Assembly: GCA_963827065.1 (NCBI GenBank)
Contig: CAWGZM010000010.1
Span: 1-64,000 of the forward strand
DNA length: 64,000 nucleotides
Source: JACVRW01 sp963827065
Lineage (GTDB): Bacteria; Actinomycetota; Thermoleophilia; Solirubrobacterales; Thermoleophilaceae
Direction: 5' to 3'
The position numbers and the translations under genes were made by a program. Under the pieces are notes generated by a model. That model saw nothing but the letters and a program-made list of their open reading frames with translations. It was not told where the DNA came from and ran no database searches. Position 1 is the stretch's first letter; each line of letters starts with the position of its first letter. Shown here piece after piece: positions 1-7,385 of the stretch.

Positions 1-201
1 TTAGTCCTCGTCACGAAAACGCGACCCTTGGGTGCGGTCGCTGGGCGCCGCCGGGGCTGTTGAATTGGATGGTCTCGCCGAGTTGTCACGCGCAGTCCCG
101 CGGCGTATGCTCGGAGTGCGGGCGCGAGGGGTGCCGACTCAAGTCGTTGACGTACTGACTCAGGGAGTTGATCGGTACGACGACCCTCGAAGGAGGTTGA
201 C

Positions 202-636
202 GTGAGTGCATCAGACCAGCTGAGCAACCTGGCGGCCCGGGCCAAGGAAGCGGAGGACCACGCGGCAGCTGCGCAAGCCAAGGCCAAGGCCGATCTCGAG
301 CAAGACGTCGAGACGGCGCGCGCATCGGCCCAGGCTCAAGCCGAGAAGCTGCGCGAGAAGGCCGACGCCAGCAAGGGCGATATCTCCGACTGGTGGAGCG
401 ACGTCCAGAGCAACTGGAACCAGCACATCGCCGTCGTCCACGCGAACATCGAGGGCAAGAGGGCCGAGCACGACCGTGCAAAGGCTCAGAGGAATGCCGA
501 GATCGCCGAAGACGACGCGGCGTTCGCGATCGACTACGCGTACGGCGCAATCGAAGAGGCCGAGTACGCGGTGCTCGACGCGGTCCTTACGCGGAAGGAG
601 GCCGAAGAGTTGTCAGCGGGAGGCACGAGCGCCTAA
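202..636 (+). CDS. Coiled-coil protein of unknown function
   Basis: A 144-residue, Ala/Glu/Lys-rich protein. Residues 1-65 look like one long helix (repeated AKA/AQA/KAD heptads), followed by a short Trp-containing stretch (SDWWSDVQSNWNQH) and another helix. It has no signal peptide or membrane segment, so it is probably cytosolic. The GTG start is fixed by a strong AGGAGG at 191-196, five bases upstream. No catalytic motif is visible. Its neighbours include DUF1269 and HdeD stress proteins, so an envelope or stress-linked structural role is possible, but I do not recognise a named family. Coding on this strand is favoured over the antisense frames by the good ribosome site and a protein-like composition. 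Confidence 0.8.
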   Translation: MSASDQLSNLAARAKEAEDHAAAAQAKAKADLEQDVETARASAQAQAEKLREKADASKGDISDWWSDVQSNWNQHIAVVHANIEGKRAEHDRAKAQRNAEIAEDDAAFAIDYAYGAIEEAEYAVLDAVLTRKEAEELSAGGTSA

Positions 637-961
637 CAAGGACAGATCCGCCTCCGTCGCGAACCGATGACCTCGATAGGCCTCACGCGTCCGTCAGACT
701 AGAACGGAAGGGTTGGGCGACTACCAGGCCCGGACGTGGCCGGGCGGTCTGAAGCCGATCAACCAGTGGGGCGGGCCACCGCCGGTGCGGTCATCCTGAC
801 CGGGTTCATTCCCGGTGGTGAGGGCCGGCCGCCGGTCGCCGCCGTCCGCGATGCGGCCTGACCGAACGCCACCCCATCAGCCCGGACCTGACGAGACACG
901 AAGCCGCGAGCTTCGCGCTTCCAGCGCTCAGAGACAGCGAGCGACGCCAGGCTCCGTGCGC
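637..961. other. Intergenic region between convergent genes, no gene seen
   Basis: This 325-bp gap separates the ends of two converging genes. The only structure noticed is a short GC hairpin, GCCCGG/CCGGGC near 729-746, without a T-tract. It could act as a weak terminator. No ORF here has a convincing ribosome site or protein-like composition. Confidence 0.4.
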
Positions 962-2869
962 TCAGCCGACGACCTCCTTCAGGCCCTCTGCGACGATGAG
1001 TCGCGCGGCGGCTTCGACCAGAGCGAGGTGCGAGAAGGCCTGCGGGAAGTTCCCGAGGTGTCTGCCGGTCTCGGCGTCGAACTCCTCCGCATACAGCCCC
1101 AGCGGGGATGCAACCTTCACGAGGCGCTCCATCAGGTGTCTTGCCCGTTGCGGCTCGCCGATGATCGCCAGCGCCGATACGAGCCAGAAGGAGCAGATGA
1201 GAAAGCTCCCCTCCTTGCCGGATAGTCCGTCGTCGGTCTGTTCGGTGCGGTAGCGCAGCACGTAGCCCTGCTCGCTCAGCTCGTCTTCGACGGCCAGGAC
1301 GGTGGCACGCAGTCGTGCGTCGTCGGGCGGCAGAAACCCGAAGATCCCTGCGAGCAGCGTGGAGGCGTCGAGCGCGTCGGTGTCGTAGTGCTGGCGCAGC
1401 ACGCCGCGACTGTCGACCCCGTGCTCGAGGATGTCCGACTTGATCTCCGCGGCAGTCTCTGCCCAGGCGGCCGAGAGCGCGGCTTCTCCGCGGATGTTCG
1501 CGAGACGCGCTGCGCGATCGAGCGCGACCCAGCACATCAGCTTCGATGAGACGTAGTGCTGCGGCTCGCCGCGCGCCTCCCAGATGCCCTGGTCCGGTTG
1601 ACGCCAGACCGCTGTCGCGCACTCGACCTGCGCTTGCACGAGCGGCCACAGGCGGCCCGGAATGCGCTGGCTTCGGCGGCTATGGAGCAGGACGGAGTCG
1701 AGGGCGGCACCGAAGACGTCGTTCTGCCGCTGGTCGAAGGCGCCGTTGCCGATGCGGACGGGCTGTGCGCCGCCGTAGCCGGATAGGTCCTCGCGCACCG
1801 ACTCGGTCAGATCGCGGCGACCGTCGATCCCGTACATGATCTGGAGACCGCCGTCGTCGTTGCGGTCGAGGTCGGCCATGAACTGCATGAATTCGTCGGC
1901 CTCCCAATCCAGGAGCAGGAAGTGCAGCGCACGTAGAAGGAAGGTCGAGTCGCGGAGCCAGGTGTAGCGGTAGTCCCAGTTCCGCTCGCCGGCGGGTGTC
2001 TCGGGCAGCGACGTGGTGAGCGCCGCGACCGTCGCCCCGGTCGGCATGTACGTGAGGCCCTTGATCGTCAGCGCCGACCGCTGGATCATCGGGCCGAGCT
2101 CGTGGTCAGGGATCGCCGCGCGGGCGAGCCACTCGCGCCAGAAGCGCGTCGTCGCGTCGAGCTGATCGGCGGCCTCGTCGGCAGTGGTCGGGACGAGCGC
2201 TTCGTCGCTCCAGGCTAGTGCGCAGTACACCGTCTCTCCGGCGCGCAGGACGTGGCGGGCCCGAGCCCGGCCAGCCTCGATGCCGACGAGCATGTCGGTC
2301 TGGAGCCGGAGTGCCTGGTCGCCGCCGGTCGCGTCCGCTCGATGTCTATCGGGGCTCAGCGTCCACCCGCCGGAAACGCGCCCATAGTCGAACGCGGGCT
2401 CGCACACGAGATCGATCTCCACACTGCCGTCGATGCATTTGGCGGTCCGCACGAGCGCGTGATCGGCGTCCTCGTCGGATGGCGGTCTCGTGTGCGGGGT
2501 AGTCGTGTCCTCGCCACGGCGCGGTCCCATCGCGAGCCCGTCGCGGACCACCACCCAGCCCGTCGGGGTCTTCCAGGAAGTGACAAGTGTGTTGGTCCCG
2601 GGCTCATAGATCCTGTCGCTGGGGACGTTGATCCCGAACGGGGCGAACCTGAAGCCGCCCGCGCCGCGGTCGAGCAGGGCACCGAACACGCTCGGCGAGT
2701 CGAACCGCGGGACGCACAGCCAGTCGACCGTGCCATCCGGGGCCACGAGCGCGCCCGTGTGGCAGTTGGAGAGGAAGCCATAGTTGGCGATCGGGGTGAA
2801 CGGGGAAGGCGCTGCCGCGGTATCCGGCACCGAGGCGTTCGCGGGGGGCTTGCCGACCGTGTTGCTCAT
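962..2869 (-). CDS. Glycoside hydrolase family 15 (glucoamylase/trehalase-like)
   Basis: A 635-residue protein with an N-terminal beta-rich region containing NYGFLSNCHTGALVAPDGT and a C-terminal (alpha/alpha)6 barrel. Family-diagnostic segments are RNWDYRYTWLRDS, the catalytic-acid region QGIWEARG and the catalytic-base region LYAEEFD near the C-terminus. GH15 enzymes hydrolyse alpha-glucosidic bonds in maltooligosaccharides or, in actinobacteria, trehalose; the substrate cannot be told from sequence. No signal peptide is visible, so it is probably cytosolic. The ATG at 2869 (MSNTVGK) is chosen because it overlaps the stop of a 42-codon upstream ORF (ATGA); a longer in-frame version to 3037 would have low-complexity, non-family residues. 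It lies downstream of a composite operator at 3018-3046, suggesting co-regulation with the stress genes around it. Confidence 0.9.
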   Translation of the reverse strand: MSNTVGKPPANASVPDTAAAPSPFTPIANYGFLSNCHTGALVAPDGTVDWLCVPRFDSPSVFGALLDRGAGGFRFAPFGINVPSDRIYEPGTNTLVTSWKTPTGWVVVRDGLAMGPRRGEDTTTPHTRPPSDEDADHALVRTAKCIDGSVEIDLVCEPAFDYGRVSGGWTLSPDRHRADATGGDQALRLQTDMLVGIEAGRARARHVLRAGETVYCALAWSDEALVPTTADEAADQLDATTRFWREWLARAAIPDHELGPMIQRSALTIKGLTYMPTGATVAALTTSLPETPAGERNWDYRYTWLRDSTFLLRALHFLLLDWEADEFMQFMADLDRNDDGGLQIMYGIDGRRDLTESVREDLSGYGGAQPVRIGNGAFDQRQNDVFGAALDSVLLHSRRSQRIPGRLWPLVQAQVECATAVWRQPDQGIWEARGEPQHYVSSKLMCWVALDRAARLANIRGEAALSAAWAETAAEIKSDILEHGVDSRGVLRQHYDTDALDASTLLAGIFGFLPPDDARLRATVLAVEDELSEQGYVLRYRTEQTDDGLSGKEGSFLICSFWLVSALAIIGEPQRARHLMERLVKVASPLGLYAEEFDAETGRHLGNFPQAFSHLALVEAAARLIVAEGLKEVVG

Positions 2870-2994
2870 TCCGCGCAACCCCTCTCCGGGATCCGATCGA
2901 TGAGCCACTCGATCAGCCGCGTGGGCGAGTCGTACGTCGTCGCGCGCGTGATCCGCGCAACGGCCAGGGGTGCCGTGGTTGTCGCCGTATCCAT
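2866..2994 (-). CDS. Small ORF (42 aa) translationally coupled to the GH15 gene
   Basis: The ORF begins MDTATTTAPLAVAR and ends IDRIPERGCAE. Its TGA overlaps the GH15 ATG in an ATGA arrangement, typical of translational coupling. Its start lies 24 bp downstream of the composite operator, the same spacing as DoxX from its own operator copy. The ribosome site is weak. The product is unknown; it could be a leader peptide whose translation sets GH15 expression, or simply an open frame. Confidence 0.4.
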   Translation of the reverse strand: MDTATTTAPLAVARITRATTYDSPTRLIEWLIDRIPERGCAE

Positions 2995-3017
2995 GCCCGC
3001 AATGTGAGCGCGAGCTG

Positions 3018-3046
3018 GGTGAGCAGTCGTCACACATCTCATGTGA
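3018..3046 (-). promoter_or_regulatory. Composite operator copy 1 (TCACA-N7-TGTGA-N7-TCACC)
   Basis: Read on the minus strand, half-sites TCACA, TGTGA and TCACC are each separated by exactly seven bases, so half-sites repeat every 12 bp. The element faces the small ORF and GH15 gene. The inner core TGTGACGAC..CTCAC is shared with the other copies at 3506, 5040, 6481 and 10071. Confidence 0.6.
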
Positions 3047-3103
3047 TTCCGTTCGCTTCCTGCATCTCCGCGTAGACCTCCACAGCGAGGTGGGAGCTCA
3101 TCG

Positions 3104-3481
3104 TCATCCAAGGCTCTGCGCGCCGAAGCGCTCCATGGCGACGAACAAGGTGAGGGCGAGGAGGACGATCGGCACGGCGAGGCGGTCGGTCTCGCCCATG
3201 CGCACGTGCGTGACGATCGCCCCGATCATGGTCAGCGCGAGACCCACCGCTGCGAGCGGGGTGAGAAGCGGCGCGACGCCCAATGCGCCAGGCAGGACCA
3301 AGCCGAGCGCGCCCAGCACCTCGAGGAGGCCGACGGTGCGGAACTCCACATCGGTCACGTCGGCGGCCCAGCCCATCGGGCCCGCCGCGAGCTGTGCGCG
3401 CGGCCGCGTGAGCTTGGTCAAGCCGGTGGCGAAAAAGATTGCTGCGAGGAGCAGCTGTGTTGTCCATAGTGCGGTTTCCAT
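3104..3481 (-). CDS. DoxX family membrane protein
   Basis: A 125-residue protein with four predicted membrane helices, starting METALWTTQLLLAAIFFATGLTKL. The N-terminal helix followed by TGLTKLTRP is typical of DoxX/SURF4-like small membrane proteins. Actinobacterial DoxX proteins have been linked to membrane-associated oxidoreductase complexes and thiol stress, but the role here is not shown by the sequence. The ATG is 24 bp downstream of composite operator copy 2, which supports this start and suggests membership of the same regulon as GH15, HdeD and DUF1269. The gene is monocistronic as far as can be seen. Confidence 0.85.
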   Translation of the reverse strand: METALWTTQLLLAAIFFATGLTKLTRPRAQLAAGPMGWAADVTDVEFRTVGLLEVLGALGLVLPGALGVAPLLTPLAAVGLALTMIGAIVTHVRMGETDRLAVPIVLLALTLFVAMERFGAQSLG

Positions 3482-3505
3482 GGCCTGGACGATCGGTGCG
3501 AGCCG

Positions 3506-3534
3506 GACGACTTGTCATCACAAGCTTTGCGTGA
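3506..3534 (-). promoter_or_regulatory. Composite operator copy 2, upstream of doxX
   Basis: On the minus strand the halves are TCACG-N7-TGTGA, followed by a degenerate third half TCGTC after another seven bases. The core TGTGATGAC matches the copy at 10071. It sits between the doxX start and the 3' end of the diacylglycerol kinase gene. Confidence 0.55.
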
Positions 3535-3546
3535 TCGTCGCGCGGG

Positions 3547-4434
3547 TCATCGGCTGATCGGAATGCGCACGCGCAGCGCTCTCGGCCGCACGCTGAAGTG
3601 AATAGTGGGCTCGAGCTCAATCGCCTCTCCGTCCAGGCCCGCGGCAACCGCGTCGCCGGCGGTCACGTCCAGGGAGCGCGCGGTCCATCCGCGGCCGGGA
3701 GGCCCCGGGGGACCGCCCGGCCTGTAGAGAACGAGGACTCCGAGTCGCCCCCTGTCGAGCGCCGGGCGAAGTCCGCCCCCGCGCCGACGCCGGCGTGCGT
3801 AGGGGTTGTTCGACACCAGGACGACGGCGGGGTTGGTGTGGACGACACCGAGGTCGTCGACAAGGCGCACGCCGGGCAGTTCGGCGCTCGGACCCAGCAC
3901 CTCGGCCGCGGTCTCGAAGAGCGTGCGCGCCTTCGCATCGCGATAGCTCTCCCGCTGCACGGCCGCCCCGTACACGCCGAGCGACACATTGTTGAGAAAC
4001 GGGCGCCCGTTCACGTCGCCGAGGTCGATGGACGCCTCGAGCGCATCGGTGAACGCGTCGAGCGCCCCGACGAGGTGATTCGGGTCCAGGCCCAGGTCGC
4101 GGGCGAAGTGGTTCCGGGTCCCGGCGGGAACGCATATGAACGGGACCCCATGGGCGGTTGCAGCGGCCGCCACGACCGACAGCGACCCGTCTCCGCCCGC
4201 CATGCCGAGCACGTCGGCCCCACCCGCCGCAGCCTCGTCTGCGAGGGCGCGGAGGTCATCGCCCGGCCCCAGGACGATAGGCTCGATCCCCCGTTCACGA
4301 GCCGCCTCAACAAGCCCGGCCCGTCCAGCCCGGCCTCCGCCGGACTTCAGATTGATGAACAGCACGGGCTGCCGCGAGGCGTCAGCGCGGGCCCATCCCA
4401 TCTGCAGGTCATGAGGCCCCCGGCCGACAGCCAC
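3547..4434 (-). CDS. Diacylglycerol kinase family lipid kinase
   Basis: A 295-residue protein with a DAGK catalytic domain. Visible motifs are FINLKSGGGRAGR (residues about 26-38), the glycine-rich GGDGS nucleotide site near residue 80, and VPAGTRNHFARDLGL downstream. The C-terminal half forms the usual beta-sandwich containing GLDGEAIELEP. Members phosphorylate diacylglycerol or related lipids using ATP at the cytoplasmic membrane face. It is divergent from a PAP2 phosphatase gene 28 bp away, the pair that would phosphorylate and dephosphorylate lipid intermediates. Its length matches the DgkB/YegS-like family. The start at 4434 is the first in frame; the domain begins about 25 residues later, so a slightly later start cannot be excluded. 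Confidence 0.88.
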   Translation of the reverse strand: MAVGRGPHDLQMGWARADASRQPVLFINLKSGGGRAGRAGLVEAARERGIEPIVLGPGDDLRALADEAAAGGADVLGMAGGDGSLSVVAAAATAHGVPFICVPAGTRNHFARDLGLDPNHLVGALDAFTDALEASIDLGDVNGRPFLNNVSLGVYGAAVQRESYRDAKARTLFETAAEVLGPSAELPGVRLVDDLGVVHTNPAVVLVSNNPYARRRRRGGGLRPALDRGRLGVLVLYRPGGPPGPPGRGWTARSLDVTAGDAVAAGLDGEAIELEPTIHFSVRPRALRVRIPISR

Positions 4435-4462
4435 GCTGCGCTCCGCCCGCCGGCTTGGGCCG

Positions 4463-5005
4463 ATGAGCTCGAGCAGGCTCGACGCGGCGGTCTACGCGGC
4501 GATCGCGGCCACGCCGACGCCGGCCATGGACGTGGCGCTCCGCCGGCTCTCCCGAGCCGCGAACCATTCGCGGCTCTGGCTCGGGTGCTGCGCCCTGCTC
4601 GCCGCATGCGGCGGCGAGCGCGGCCGGCGCGCCGCGGAGAACGGCCTGGCTTCCATCGCCCTCACGTCGGCCGTCGTGAACCTGGTGCTGAAGCCGCTCG
4701 GCAACCGGCGCCGGCCCGACAGGCAGATGTACGACCTCCCGGTCACCCGCCAGGTCGCAATGCCGCGCTCCACCTCCTGGCCCTCGGGCCATTCCGCGTC
4801 CGCCTTCGCCTTCGCCAGCGGTGTCAGTGCCGCGTGGCCGCAGGCCGGGATCCCGCTGAGCGTCGTTGCGTCGCTGGTCGCCTACTCGCGTGTCCACACG
4901 GGTGTGCATTACCCGTCCGACACGATCGCAGGAACGGCCAGCGGCGTGGCGCTGGCGCCCGTGGCGGTAGCCGCCCTGGAGCGGCGACGCTCGGCGCGTG
5001 GTTGA
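4463..5005 (+). CDS. PAP2 superfamily lipid phosphatase
   Basis: A 180-residue membrane protein with the three PAP2 signatures in order: KPLGNRRRP (K-x6-RP, about residues 76-84), PSGHSAS (about residue 106) with the catalytic His, and SRVHTGVHYPSD (about residue 140) with the nucleophile His. Such enzymes dephosphorylate phosphatidic acid, undecaprenyl pyrophosphate or similar lipids on the outer membrane face. The divergent neighbour is a diacylglycerol kinase, so a lipid phosphate cycle is plausible. The ATG at 4463 gives the usual length; there is no alternative gene in the overlapping frames. Confidence 0.88.
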   Translation: MSSSRLDAAVYAAIAATPTPAMDVALRRLSRAANHSRLWLGCCALLAACGGERGRRAAENGLASIALTSAVVNLVLKPLGNRRRPDRQMYDLPVTRQVAMPRSTSWPSGHSASAFAFASGVSAAWPQAGIPLSVVASLVAYSRVHTGVHYPSDTIAGTASGVALAPVAVAALERRRSARG

Positions 5006-5039
5006 CGTACAAGGCTCGACCGGCGCGCTCGCTCCTGAA

Positions 5040-5068
5040 TCGTCAGAAGTGTGTGACGACGGCTCACT
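5040..5068 (+). promoter_or_regulatory. Composite operator copy 3
   Basis: The second and third halves, TGTGA-N7-TCACT, are well kept (core TGTGACGACGGCTCAC, identical to copy 4), while the first half is degenerate (TCGTC). It lies 23 bp before an ATG at 5091 that now leads only into a broken Kup remnant, and about 320 bp before the AI-2E exporter gene. Confidence 0.5.
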
Positions 5069-5189
5069 CGCGCAGCAGGGACCCTCGTCCGATGCCACCC
5101 CCCGCTACCGACGTCGCGAGTGACGTTCAGCCCTGGCCGGACCGGCGCCTCGCACACGGATCGCGCGGCGGTCGGCGCCGCCTCGCCAC

Positions 5190-5394
5190 CGAGAAGCGCC
5201 TCGAGTGCGACATCGACCTCGACGGCGCGACCTACCTCCCTCCCGCGCATCACGATCCGCGTGACCGACGCCCCCGGAATGCATCGATGGCGCAAACGGC
5301 TGTTCGTCGCCGTCGCGCACAACGCGGCCGGTCCGGTCGACTTCCGGCTTGCCTACCGGCGGCCGATAACGATGGGCTGGCAGGTACCGCATGA
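5190..5394 (+). pseudogene. Frameshifted C-terminal remnant of a Kup-type K+ transporter
   Basis: Two adjacent frames together read like the end of a Kup/Trk-type potassium transporter. One frame gives CDIDLDGATYL up to about 5238; the next continues PRITIRVTDAPGMHRWRKRL and then NAAGPVDF and ITMGWQVP up to about 5391. Family C-termini carry the same order: TY.L.RETI, PG...W...LF, RNA...DFF and R.V.MG.Q. A one-base indel near 5231-5243 joins the frames, and the usual stop is replaced by run-on into the AI-2E gene start. The rest of the transporter (more than 500 residues) is absent. An ATG-initiated ORF 5091-5394 covers the region but is not itself protein-like. Confidence 0.5.
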
Positions 5395-6470
5395 GCGACA
5401 CCGGGCGCTCCGATGTAGTGGTGTCGATATCCGTCCGGACGCTGCTCTTGGCCGCCGGCATCGTCGCGCTCGCCGGAGCGCTGGCGTCGATCGGGAGCGC
5501 GCTGCTGATCATCTTCGTGTCCTTCTTCAGCGTGGCCGTCCTCTCGCCGGTGGCGACAGCGATGGAGCGGCGCCTGCGCTGGAGCAGGGCGCTGTGCTCG
5601 ACGGTGCTCGTCCTGGGGATAGTCGTCGCCCTCGCCGTCGTCCTGCTGGTGCTCGCGCAGGCGGTCAGCGATGCGGTGCGCGGGTTCAGCCACGACCTGC
5701 CGCAGATCGTGGATGACGTGAGGCACAGCGATGTGGGGGACTTCCTCAACGGTGGCAGCGGCTCGCTCGACACGTTGAGGGAGCACGCGACCGACATCAC
5801 CAGGGGCGTGGCCACGGTCTCGGGCGGCGTCGCCGATGTCGGGGTGTCGGCCTTCGGGGCGGTGACGCTCTTCTTCTCGGTCATCTTCCTGACGCTGTTC
5901 GGCCTGATCGACGAGCCGCGCGTACGCGACTGGATCGGGGGCCTGATGTACCGCGACAGCCGGGAGCGCTATCTGGACGTGACGAATCGAATCGTCAACA
6001 CGACCTCGCGCTACATGCTCGGCAACCTCGCCATCTCGGTGATCTGCGGGACCGTTTACGGCCTCACCGCGGTCATTCTCGATCTGCCGTACCCGCTCGC
6101 CCTGGCGCTGATCGCGGGGCTCCTAGACCTCATCCCTACGGTCGGGGCGACGATCGCCGGGGTCATCATCGGCGTCGTTGCGCTGTCGGTCAGCGTCGAG
6201 GCTCTGGTCGCCTTCGCGATTGTGATGGTGGTCTACCAGCAGATCGAGAACTACGTTCTGCAGCCGACGATCATCGGGAGGGCCGCCCGCGTGTCGGGCT
6301 TTACCGTGCTCGTAAGCGTGCTGGCGTTCGGAGCGCTGTTCGGCTTCATAGGGGCGATCATCGGCGTGCCGATCGCAGCGGGACTCCAGATTCTCGTCGA
6401 GGAGTTCACCGCGGCCAGGAGGGCTCGCGTCGCGGCCGCCGACCTCGCTGAACAGCAGCAGCCGGCCTGA
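5391..6470 (+). CDS. AI-2E family transporter (PerM-like membrane protein)
   Basis: A 359-residue polytopic membrane protein. Two helices at the N-terminus (about residues 17-60) and one at 67-90 are followed by a polar extracytoplasmic segment (about 100-150), then further helices. The conserved late block LDLIPTVGATIAGVIIG and the IENYVLQPTIIGR segment are hallmarks of the AI-2E/PerM/YdiK family. Members export small molecules or ions; the AI-2 name does not prove an autoinducer role. The ATG follows a Kup remnant directly and no strong Shine-Dalgarno is apparent. A composite operator lies upstream at 5040 and another (6481) just after its stop codon. Confidence 0.88.
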   Translation: MSDTGRSDVVVSISVRTLLLAAGIVALAGALASIGSALLIIFVSFFSVAVLSPVATAMERRLRWSRALCSTVLVLGIVVALAVVLLVLAQAVSDAVRGFSHDLPQIVDDVRHSDVGDFLNGGSGSLDTLREHATDITRGVATVSGGVADVGVSAFGAVTLFFSVIFLTLFGLIDEPRVRDWIGGLMYRDSRERYLDVTNRIVNTTSRYMLGNLAISVICGTVYGLTAVILDLPYPLALALIAGLLDLIPTVGATIAGVIIGVVALSVSVEALVAFAIVMVVYQQIENYVLQPTIIGRAARVSGFTVLVSVLAFGALFGFIGAIIGVPIAAGLQILVEEFTAARRARVAAADLAEQQQPA

Positions 6471-6480
6471 CTGACCTCAA

Positions 6481-6509
6481 TCACGCAAAGCGTGTGACGA
6501 CGGCTCACA
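6481..6509 (+). promoter_or_regulatory. Composite operator copy 4, upstream of hdeD
   Basis: Halves TCACG, TGTGA and TCACA are each spaced by seven bases. This is among the best preserved copies and also forms a near-perfect palindrome over its first two halves. It begins 10 bp after the AI-2E stop and ends 52 bp before the GTG of the HdeD-like gene. Confidence 0.65.
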
Positions 6510-6561
6510 CATGTGGCCCGGATCATCGGTCGCGACACCAAGCCACACACTGGAGGTAATC

Positions 6562-7158
6562 GTGAGCGAACACGCCGCAGCACCACAATTCGCAACACCT
6601 TCCATCCCGTCGCCGCGCGAAGCGGTGCGCAAAGCCACCGGCTACTGGTGGGTCCTGCTGACCGCCGGAATCGCATGGGTCGCCGTCGCGCTGGTCATTC
6701 TTCAGTTCGACCAGGCGTCCGTGACCACGGTCGGCATCCTCGTCGGACTCATGTTCCTGGCCCTCGGCATCGAGAACATCGCGCTCTCGACGTTGGACGT
6801 GCCGGCGCGCTGGGTGTGGGCGCTGTTCGGCGGACTCTTTCTCGTGTCCGCCATCGTCTGCTTCGCCAACCCGGAGGACACGTTCGCCGGCATCGCCGAC
6901 ATCCTGGGCTTCCTGTTTCTGATCGTCGGCGTGTGGTGGATGGTTCGCGCTTTTCTCGAGCGCGCGATCAACCCGCTCTGGTGGCTGGGGCTGATCTCCG
7001 GGATCCTGATGACGGCGCTTGCCTTCTGGACCTCGGGCCAGTTCTTCATCCACAAGGCGTACGTGCTCCTGGTCTTCGCCGGTATCTGGGCGCTGATGCA
7101 GGGCATCACGAACATCGTCCGGGCATTCCAGATCCGTGCGCTGCGCGAGGAGCTGTGA
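6562..7158 (+). CDS. HdeD family acid-resistance-type membrane protein (DUF308)
   Basis: A 198-residue protein with six predicted membrane helices arranged as hairpin pairs, each ending in short polar turns; GIENIALSTL, GVWWMVRAFLERA and GIWALMQGITNIVRAF are typical DUF308/HdeD segments. HdeD is linked in E. coli to acid stress, but a biochemical activity is not established. The GTG at 6562 is preferred over an ATG at 6511 because GGAGG lies at 6552-6556 and because 6511 would sit next to the operator. Its stop overlaps the start of the amphi-Trp gene (GTGA), so the two are probably co-translated. Confidence 0.85.
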   Translation: MSEHAAAPQFATPSIPSPREAVRKATGYWWVLLTAGIAWVAVALVILQFDQASVTTVGILVGLMFLALGIENIALSTLDVPARWVWALFGGLFLVSAIVCFANPEDTFAGIADILGFLFLIVGVWWMVRAFLERAINPLWWLGLISGILMTALAFWTSGQFFIHKAYVLLVFAGIWALMQGITNIVRAFQIRALREEL

Positions 7159-7382
7159 CGGAGTTCAAGCAAGACGAACGGCTGTCACGTCAGCAGGCCG
7201 CTGAGCAGCTGATTGACATCGCGTACGCACTGACCGCCGGCGGCCCGCTCGAGCTGATCACAGCGGGCCGCCGGATCACGGTCCCGATCGAGAAGGAGCT
7301 GCGTTTGGAGCGGTGGCTGAGGTCGAACGGCGACCGGGTTGAGCTCCAGCTCGAGCTGAGCTGGTCGGCCGCCGATGGGTGA
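7155..7382 (+). CDS. Amphi-Trp domain-containing protein
   Basis: A 75-residue protein: EFKQDERLSRQQAAEQLIDIA, then ELITAGRRITVPIEKELRLE, and finally VELQLELSWSA. This matches the amphi-Trp domain pattern (basic-acidic N-terminal helix, central V.VP strand, conserved E.EL.W end). The function of the family is unknown. It overlaps the HdeD gene by four bases with a GTGA junction, which fixes the GTG start, and is therefore part of the operator-controlled stress set. Confidence 0.82.
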   Translation: MTEFKQDERLSRQQAAEQLIDIAYALTAGGPLELITAGRRITVPIEKELRLERWLRSNGDRVELQLELSWSAADG

Positions 7383-7385
7383 GGC

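Noticed and set aside
86..550. Long Arg/Ser-rich frame on the minus strand
   Set aside because: Shadow of the coiled-coil gene; composition is typical of antisense frames in GC-rich DNA.
3598..5394. 598-codon plus-strand frame crossing the DAGK and PAP2 genes
   Set aside because: It is antisense to DAGK and out of frame with PAP2; only its end overlaps the Kup remnant.
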